64,000 nucleotides of DNA from Leucogyrophana mollusca (Eukaryota > Basidiomycota > Agaricomycetes > Boletales): assembly GCA_021014945.1 (NCBI GenBank), contig MU266418.1, positions 1 to 64,000 of the forward strand, read 5' to 3'. The translations under genes and the position numbers were made by a program. Below the pieces are notes generated by a model. The model was not told the origin of the DNA. It did no database searches and worked only from the letters and a program-made list of their open reading frames with translations. Each line of letters opens with the position of its first letter. Within the stretch, counting starts at the first letter, position 1. Positions 55,523 through 64,000 of this stretch are shown one piece after another.

Positions 55523-58335
55523 ATGACTGACAATGAGCAAGATTCAAGTTTCGCGCGCAAGGGTGGCGAGGTTGATGTGCGTAGTGCGTCAGAGATTGAT
55601 CTCCTTTCGTACCACGAGCGGAAAGCCGGAAGTCTCGTCGTCGATCCTCAGTACGTCCGCGTTATGACCCTGGCGACAAGCCATCGCGTAGGGGAAGTCG
55701 TTAAACAGATTATTTTTACAAGGCAAGCCCACCTGGAATTTGGAGAAGCCATCGCGTCAAAGCTCAAGTTGAGTCCAGACGGCACAAGGGTGCTATGGCC
55801 TCAACCTGCGGACGACCCAAAGGATCCACAAAATGTGAGTACATATTCCGTGTGCATGGAAAGCCTGAGTGGGTCACTGAGCCCGATTCACAGTGGAGTG
55901 ACCGCCGCAAAGCGATCCATCTCTTGATCATCACACTGGCTGCCATCATTCCAGATTTTGACTCTGGCATTGGTAAAGAAACTGCGATCAATTTGTGAAT
56001 CGAACTGATACAAGATCGGGGTGCAGGCATCGCATCCCTCTTTCCTCTGGCCAACCAATACAACACAACAACGGGTGTCATCAACAATGAGACTTCAAAG
56101 TGAGTAACATCCAATGGTGTCTGATGCAAGACGCCGATCATTGTTTGCAGTTGGAGCATCTTTTTGTTGGGTGAGTTGAACCGTTTCATACCTGCCCAGA
56201 AGTTCATGTACTTGAAGGCTGGGGCGGCATTGTTTGTGTGATGTTTATGAGGCGCTATGGGCGCCTCCCTGTTTTATTTTGGTCTCAGGTCAGCACGTCT
56301 TTCCTAGACATTGATGTTAACCCTGATGGTTTATCAACACAGTTGCTAGCTCTGGTGTTTCTTGTGGGAGCTACTTTTGCTCCAAACCTTCCAACCTTTA
56401 CGGGTAAGTTACTGATCCGGTGAATGTGGAACTCGATGAAGGACCAGCTGATCGTAACCTTCCCTAAGCCATGCGCTGTTTGACCGCCTTTTTTGGGTGA
56501 GTTCGGTAATTACTTATGATGTGTCGTCGTTGACACGTCCCCCAGAACATGTCCTCAAGTCACCGTCAGACACAATGCTTCTCCGCAGTACGGATCACCA
56601 CTGATGTCAAAGCACAGGGTTTATACGTAGTCACGGACATATTTCCGTTTCACTTGCAAGCACGGAAACTCAATATTTGGACCTCTGGATTCGTTATGTT
56701 TGTGCCTATGCACTATCATACCACAATCTCATCACTTATCGTGGCACAGATCTCCCTTCCTTTCCCCTTTCGCATTCGGTTTCCTCGTTGCGCGGACGAG
56801 GTAGGTAGCCCTATCCTGTGATTTCTGGGCAGTGCCGCTAACTTTTGTAGCTGGAGGTGGGCATATGGAATCGGATGCCTGTATGGCGCTATGGTTCTCG
56901 TGCTCATTATCTTCTTCATGGAGGAAACGTATGTTCTACTGTCTGTCGTGTTTGATTTATGTTGTGTCTCACTTGAGTTCACCAGGATGTATGACCGCAC
57001 TTTGAAACCCATTCCGCCGCGACCAAGTAACGGTTTACGCTACCGCGTTGAAACCCTTATAGGCATCACGGGATACAAAATGTCAAGATTCAGATCATCC
57101 TGGTCCAGAGTCGTTCTAGCCTGTCTCGACGTTCTGTGGCGTCCTCAGTTCTTCTTTGTCGTGTTCTTCGAGGTTAGATGTTGTGGTATCGTTGAAGGAT
57201 ATGTGGATTCCGCTCACGCCCCTTTAGGCTTTCCTTTTCGGATTTGGTATCGGCATAAATGTGAGGGCGACTCTATTTGTACCTGGTTCTTCCGAGTGAC
57301 TGAGTAGCTTGCCCTAGGTTACTAACGTTGTTTTCATGGGCTCTCCGCCTCCGGTTGGTTTTGGATTCAGCCAGTTTGCGATTGCTGGCGCTTATGCGAC
57401 TCCCATTGTACGCTTCACTCTCCGGGGTCTTACTCAAAATCTCACCATGTCCTAGATGGCTGTATTCATTGGCGAACTAGTGGGGCGCTTTGCAAATGAC
57501 TGGATAATGAACCTCAACATTAAGCACAACAAGGGCGTATTCGAGGCCGAGAGCCGCTTATGGTGCGTGAACGGCGCTTGGATTTGTGAACGCACTTACA
57601 GTCGTTCTTCCAGGGCGTGCTATATTGCCATACCACTATATATATGTGGTTTCTTGACCCTCGGCGCTGGGATTCAACACCTAAATAAAGTGGCGCTGAT
57701 CTTTGGCTGGGGGATTGCAGAGGTTGCTGTCATGATTAACACAGTGGCGATTTGTACGTAACAGCTATATTCAGGCCCTGATGATGAACTGAGAGAATAA
57801 TTTCACAGATGCGTATTGCAACGATTGTTTCCCACAGCGACAAGTGCGTATGTGGGCAGTGTGCGTGACCTGTTACTGACTGCAATTGCTCAGGGGGAAG
57901 TAAGCGCACTGATAAACCTTGCTAGGACTCTTGGAGGTACCCTGATATGTTCTTATCTGATGCAACAAGGTGAAATAGCTGATCCGCAACCCAGGTTTCG
58001 CCGTTGCTTATTTCCAGGTTAGATGTCACACCTTGGAGCCTTCGGATAATCCTGACGAACATACTCATTTGTGTTTTACTTTAGGTTCCATGGGCAACGA
58101 AAGCTGGTGCTTTACAAACCTTTGGTGTCGAAGCAGCGTCTGTCCCTTGATTACTTTAGTTCGCTTGCACATCTCACCTCGCTGCAGGATTGTGGTCGGA
58201 TTGTTCCTTTGCACGGTCCCCATGACGCAGTGGAAGGGTCGGCATTTTAGAGTATGTGCTGGCAGCCGTTGTGTCCGGGCGAACCGAATTGCTCATAATG
58301 AGATGTTCTATCCGCAGGCACTGTTCTCGTTGTGA
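55523..58335 (+). CDS. MFS transporter, tandem paralogue 1
   Basis: Major facilitator in about 20 short exons. The hydrophilic N-terminus (SEIDLLSYHERKAGSLVVDP, FGEAIASKLKLSPDG) ends at WPQPADDPKDPQN|WSDRRKA. TM1 follows (LLIITLAAIIPDFDSGIG), then MRRYGRLPVLFWSQ (the D/RxGRR-like loop), LLALVFLVGATFAPNLPTF, MRCLTAFFG-TCPQVT, GLYVVTDIFPFHLQARKLNI, SPFLSPFAFGFLVARTSWRW and AYGIGCLYGAMVLVLIIFFM. The central loop is YDRTLKPIPPRPSNGLRYRV. The second half includes GSPPPVGFGFSQFAIAGAYA, AVFIGELVGRFANDWIMNLN, FEAESRLW|ACYIAIPLYI, CFPQRQ|GEVSALINLARTLGG and the terminal VPMTQWKGRHFR. Every exon has a partner in the next paralogue. Substrate unknown; the layout fits DHA1-like general facilitators of fungi. 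Confidence 0.82.
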
Positions 58336-59242
58336 CCTCTCTCCGCTGGCAGCGGTATGAGTCCTCATTCATGCGTCCCATAGGGTTGTCGATGTCGTGT
58401 CTGTTCTGGGTATGCGGTAATCATTTGTAATTGCCTCCTGAAATTTTATTCACGCTGGAGCACGGTTTGGAACCAACTCCGAAGAGGACCATCTCCATCC
58501 GGCATCGATATTTTAGAGGTCCCGTGCTCTTACCTGTCACCCAGCCGGAGACAACCTGCTCTCTGCAAAGGAATCCGCGTATAAGGCGCTCATCTCATGT
58601 GCTCTTGACAGGAAGGGATGACTCTCGGACTCACAATATGACCAGGAGTCGTATTAAACTCCCTCGAGGGAGGCATCAACCTCCTCTGCTACTTTTTGGC
58701 TTCACGCCACAACCACTTAAAGGCCAGGAGCTTCGATGTCAAGACCTGATTTGGATGCAACAGTACGTCGGACTACAATGTCCGTCCGCAGAAGTTGGCA
58801 TTGAGGTTTGGTGGCTCTTACAAGGCGTGGTCCCTAGCGATTGCCACGATGGCATGCTCTCTCAGGCCGATAGCGGTCACTCAGTGAACAGCGTTAAAGC
58901 GGATTTAACTATCGGCTAAGTGCTGGACACCTTGAAAATACTTGCGCTCAAATTGTTGAGTAAGTCCTGCTTTTCCTGCTTTGATGGCGCTTTAACGCGG
59001 CCTATATTTCAAAACGGGCAGATAAGTTGATGGGCACTCCCACATCCAGCAGCAATATGACCAGAGATATGACTCGGGGGGGAAATAACCAAACAGTTCG
59101 GGGATAGAGTCCTGCCACCTGATACTAGCTGTTCCCACACCCCGCTTCAGCCTTGGTTCCCGATGGGAATGTCGGGAGCCAATAACCTCTGCGTCGATAA
59201 GAATCACCATCGGATTTTTCTCCTCCCCCACTCACGACCCGA
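58336..59242. other. Intergenic region between the MFS paralogues
   Basis: 900 bp. A 162-codon plus-strand frame (58431-58919) is open but shows no family features. No similarity between this stretch and either MFS gene is obvious. Confidence 0.4.
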
Positions 59243-62200
59243 ATGACGGATATCACTGATGACGATGAGCAATGCTCGAAGCACTTAGAAAAGTGTGGGA
59301 TTGAAGACACGGAGCGCGACACGTCGGAGGTTGACCTTCTCTCATATCACGAATATCGAGCTGGTAGATTGGTCATTGATCCCCAGTACGTGTATCTGAG
59401 TCGCGCTGTAGGAAATCCACCCCATGATTCAACTGTTCTCTGCCATCTTCAAGGCAGGCCAAAGTCGAATTCGGGGAAGTTGTTGCGGCGAAGCTCAAGC
59501 TGAGTGAGGATGGCACAAAGGTACTCTGGCCTCAGCCTACGGACGACCCAAACGACCCGCAGAATGTGGGTGACTCGCAGACACCATCGAGTTCTGTGTC
59601 TAACCTAAGGCTAGTGGAGTGCGAATCGCAAGGCCCTTCATCTCTTTATCATGACACTGGCTGCAATCGTACCTGATTTTGACTCCGGCATAGGTAAAAT
59701 TGCTGGTTAGCTTCCAATCCAAGCTGACTGGAGAGCTATTGCGAGCAGGTATTGCGTCAATCTTTCCTTTAGCACAACAATATAGAACAACAACTGGTGT
59801 TATCAACAACGAGACTTCAAAGTAAGTACCCACTTGAAAGCTTACTTGCCGGAGTGTTAAACCAGGCTACAGTTGGAGTATATTTCTGTTAGGTGTGTGG
59901 TCAACTATTGAGTGTTCCCGATGGTAACAACTTCTTTTCAAAAGCTTGGGGTTCCGTGTTCGCGGTGATGTTGATGAGGCGCTACGGGCGTCTACCAGTG
60001 CTGTTTTGGTCCCAGGTGTGTACACCTTTGGCAAGTATGGGGTACTTGCTGACTCCCTAGTACTAGCTATTGGCTCTGTTGTTTCTCATTGGCGCCACAA
60101 TTGCACCCAACTTGGCGACCTTTACAGGTGACATTTGGCTTGAATGATTGATCGAGACACTGCAGGCAAAAATCAAAGTTTTGCCTCAGAACATGGTGAA
60201 AATATGGAAAATACAGAAACTATGTTTTTCCTGATGTTCTGTCACCAAATATTTTATATTTATTTTGCCAGAACATTGCAGCCCACCAATGACAATGCAA
60301 GGAATAAAATGTTCCATGCAGAAATATTTGGAATATTATGACACTGAACATTTGAGAAAAATTGTATCTATTTGTTGAATGTTTTTGCCATGTTCTGCAA
60401 CAAAACATCGAGTTTTGCCTGCAGTGAGACCCTGTTGCTGAAACTCACAAGCCATGCGATGTCTGACCGCATTTTTTGGGTAAGTCATTGATGTGATAAC
60501 CCGACTTTGACTCTTCTTTGCTGATGTCCTTCGAGAACTTGTCCTCAAGCGACTGTGAGGTGCCATGCGCGTAACCCTGTGTCAATAGTCGTTGAAATGG
60601 AGACATAGGGTCTTTATGTGGTCACAGACATCTTCCCGTTCCACCTCCAAGCACGGAAACTTAATATATGGACAGCTGGCTTCGTTATGTCAGTTGGATG
60701 CACACAAATCTTTACTGTGTATAGGATTAGCTGATCTCCTCTTAGATCACCTTTCCTATCCCCTTTCGCTTTGGGATTCCTTGTGGCGAGAACAAGGTAA
60801 ATGTGATTTGCTTGATTTTCATGCATACATCAGCTAATGCTCTTGGCACCGGCGTAGTTGGAGATGGGCCTATGGTACTGGCTGTCTTTACGGCGCTGTG
60901 GTTCTCGTGCTCATTGCCGTCTTCATGGAAGAGACGTAAGTTTTCTTCACTCCGGCGACCTATTGCCATTCTCAACTTGGGTCATCAGGATGTACGATCG
61001 TACTGTCAAGCCGATTCCTCCACGACCAAGCACTGGACTACGCTACCGAGTCGAAACTCTCATCGGTATCACCGGATACAGAATGGCGAAATTCAGACCA
61101 TCGTGGTCGGAAGTTGTCTTGGCATGCTTAAACGTCTTGTGGCGTCCGCAGTTCTTCTTTGTCGTCTTCTTCGAGGCAAGTGCCGATGAGCTGTTCTACA
61201 TTATTCTGACGGTAACTGTGCTTTAAAGGCCTTCGTTTTCGGCTTTTCCATCGGCATAAATGTGACGCCCGTTTGTCTATATCTCGGGCTCTGCTGATGT
61301 GCCTGTACGTTAGGCCACAAACGCCGTCTTCATGGGCTCCCCGCCTCCAGTCGGTTTTGGATTCAGTCAGTTCGCGATTGCTGGTGCCTACGGCACCCCT
61401 ATTGTGCGTTCAGCCTATCTTTGTGATGTATCGATGTCCTGACAGCATCATAGATGGCTGTGATTATTGCTGAACTAATCGGACGCTTCGCAAATGATTG
61501 GATCATGAATACAAGTATCAGACGCAACAAGGGTGTGTTTGAAGCTGAGAGTCGCTTATGGTACGCGGCCATTTTCGTCGATACAAGCATAACTTATGAC
61601 CTATGTCACACTGCATAGGGCCTGCTATATTGCCATACCCCTGTTTGTATGTGGCTTCCTGACGCTCGGTGCAGGCATCCAGCATCTCAACCAAGCGGCT
61701 CTAATCATGGGCTGGGGGATTGCTTTGGTTTCTGTCACAGTTAATACCGTGGCGATTTGTGCGTATCCCCTGCTTATGAACTGTCGAACATCTGACGAAT
61801 GCACCTTGTTAGATGCGTACTGCAACGACTGCTTCCCAAAGCGCCAAGTGCGTGTCGTTCTTCCGTGTCGTTGTTTCTTGCTGAGAGCGACTGGCCTCGA
61901 TCGTGCAGGGAGAAGTCAGCGCGTTGCTCAATCTTGCCAGGACTCTAGGAGGTGAGTACCCTCGACATTCCATTACGACCCCAGTAAGCTGACCAAATAT
62001 CTCTGCATAGGTTTCGCTGTTCCCTATTTTCAAGTTATTTCTCGCTATTACGGCGTTTGAATACTACTTATGAGCGCGTCTAGGTCCCTTGGGCTTCAAA
62101 ATCAGGTGCCCTCCAAACGTTCGGAGTCGAAGCAGCGTTCGTTTCACCTCATGCCTCTGCGATACCCGTTTGTCTTATCTGCTCCTAGGATCGTAGCCGG

Positions 62201-62322
62201 GCTGTTTCTACTGGCTGTCCCTGTGACACAGTGGAAGGGAAGGCGGTTCCGGGTAAGTCCTGGTCCATTCGTCGCGCTATCTACGCTGTAATATCTGTTT
62301 GTAGGAGCTGTACTCTCTGTGA
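59243..62322 (+). CDS. MFS transporter, tandem paralogue 2
   Basis: Same exon layout and order as the gene at 55523-58335. It starts MTDITDDDEQCSKHLEKCGI and keeps EVDLLSYHEYRAGRLVIDPQ, KVEFGEVVAAKLKLSEDG, LFIMTLAAIVPDFDSGIG, MLMRRYGRLPVLFWSQ, LLALLFLIGATIAPNLATFT, GLYVVTDIFPFHLQARKLNI, RPSTGLRYRVETLIGITGYR, GSPPPVGFGFSQFAIAGAYG, AVIIAELIGRFANDWIMNTS, CFPKRQ|GEVSALLNLARTLGG and a terminal ELYSL stop at 62320. Two differences from its partner stand out: the intron at 60128-60451 is 324 bp because a 269-bp inverted-repeat element sits in it, and the intron at 61176-61228 begins GC rather than GT. No frame break is visible, so it is likely functional. Confidence 0.82.
60158..60426. mobile_element. 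Non-autonomous CACTG-type inverted-repeat element (MITE) in an intron
   Basis: Left end 60158-60196 and right end 60388-60426 are inverted repeats of 39 bp matching at 33 positions; the outer 14 bases (CACTGCAGGCAAAA) and inner nine (AGAACATGG) are identical. The element is flanked by AGA on both sides (60155-60157 and 60427-60429), a 3-bp target duplication. CACTR termini with 3-bp duplication are typical of the CACTA (CMC) superfamily. The 269-bp interior is AT-rich, without coding capacity, and carries several GAACAT/ATGTTC copies in both orientations that could be subterminal transposase sites. Removing it with one AGA leaves a 52-bp intron, close to the 65 bp of the matching intron in the paralogue. 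Confidence 0.82.
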
Positions 62323-62665
62323 ACTGTGAAGCTATCGCGATCGCTTTCCGGCGCGAAACCGGACAGGAACGATACCGGACGATACCGGCAGACGCCACGG
62401 CCCCGGTTCACGCAGCGTTAGTAATTGTTTAGTGTAGGCTACGTCTCAGGCAATTCCCAGCGGGCCTTGTGGCTTAAGTACTTAAGTGTCCCACAGACAC
62501 CTTTAGAAAGACCTTGGACATCATAACCCTAACCCTAAAAACAATGAGCAAAAGTGCGAAAGATTGGTGGCTTCGGATCAGTTTTGATTTGTAGAGGCTT
62601 TGGCAAACTTCAAGTTCAACTGAACCAGTCTTCCAGCAGAGTCAACATACGGACCAAACGCTTCC
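62323..62665. other. Intergenic region with a short telomere-like stretch
   Basis: 340 bp between the MFS gene and NCL1. TAACCCTAACCCTAA (62524-62538) is about two and a half TTAGGG-type units. A short direct repeat of GATACCGGA/C occurs near 62371-62388. No gene seen. Confidence 0.55.

Positions 62666-64000
<1,335 letters not shown>

Noticed and set aside
58431..58919. 162-codon open frame between the two MFS genes.
   Set aside because: No recognisable domain, no low-complexity or conserved pattern, and it starts directly in intergenic sequence. Random frames of this size are expected at this base composition.

Overview
This window looks like a nuclear contig from a filamentous basidiomycete, most likely an Agaricomycete. 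Nearly every gene is cut by many short introns (about 45-75 bp, GT..AG with CTAAC/CTGAC-like branch sites). The gene set is fungal throughout: a Kar5 karyogamy protein, a Pmp3 proteolipid, Rrg7, Atp19, a GPI-anchored GH16 glucanase and MFS permeases. I placed exons by hand from splice consensus, reading phase and recognisable protein families, so exact borders are inferred.

Left part (1-7 kb): the 5' half of a peroxisomal ABCD-type half-transporter (minus strand, running off the left edge) is followed by about 5 kb without convincing genes. That stretch is mostly two diverged head-to-tail copies of a roughly 2.3 kb unit carrying its own minisatellites. From 7.3 to 13.1 kb lies a long SNF2/RING helicase gene (Uls1/Rrp1-like) with a 185-bp tandem duplication inside it.

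13.6-28 kb: several mitochondrial genes (ribosome recycling factor; ornithine carrier of the inner membrane; Rrg7 and Atp19 sharing a promoter of about 96 bp), a coiled-coil protein, a GH16 endo-glucanase, a sugar permease and a DUF4048-like protein. 28.9-44.2 kb: a low-complexity conserved protein; an unusual CCCH + RRM + RBR E3 ligase; an unresolved locus; KAR5; a glutathione S-transferase divergent from it; a conserved protein with a short coiled coil; and a small four-exon gene of 108 codons divergent from adenosylhomocysteinase.

44.4-64 kb: adenosylhomocysteinase; an unrecognised protein; a LARP1/Sro9-type La-motif protein; Pmp3; a centrin-like EF-hand protein with a GGFL repeat; two tandem MFS paralogues; and, running off the right edge, the tRNA (cytosine-5)-methyltransferase Ncl1/Trm4. 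The best unexplained structure is a 269-bp CACTG-ended inverted-repeat element with a 3-bp target duplication, inserted in one intron of the second MFS paralogue. Three GC-AG introns occur within 9 kb of the same region. I saw no CRISPR array, rRNA, tRNA or complete transposase gene.
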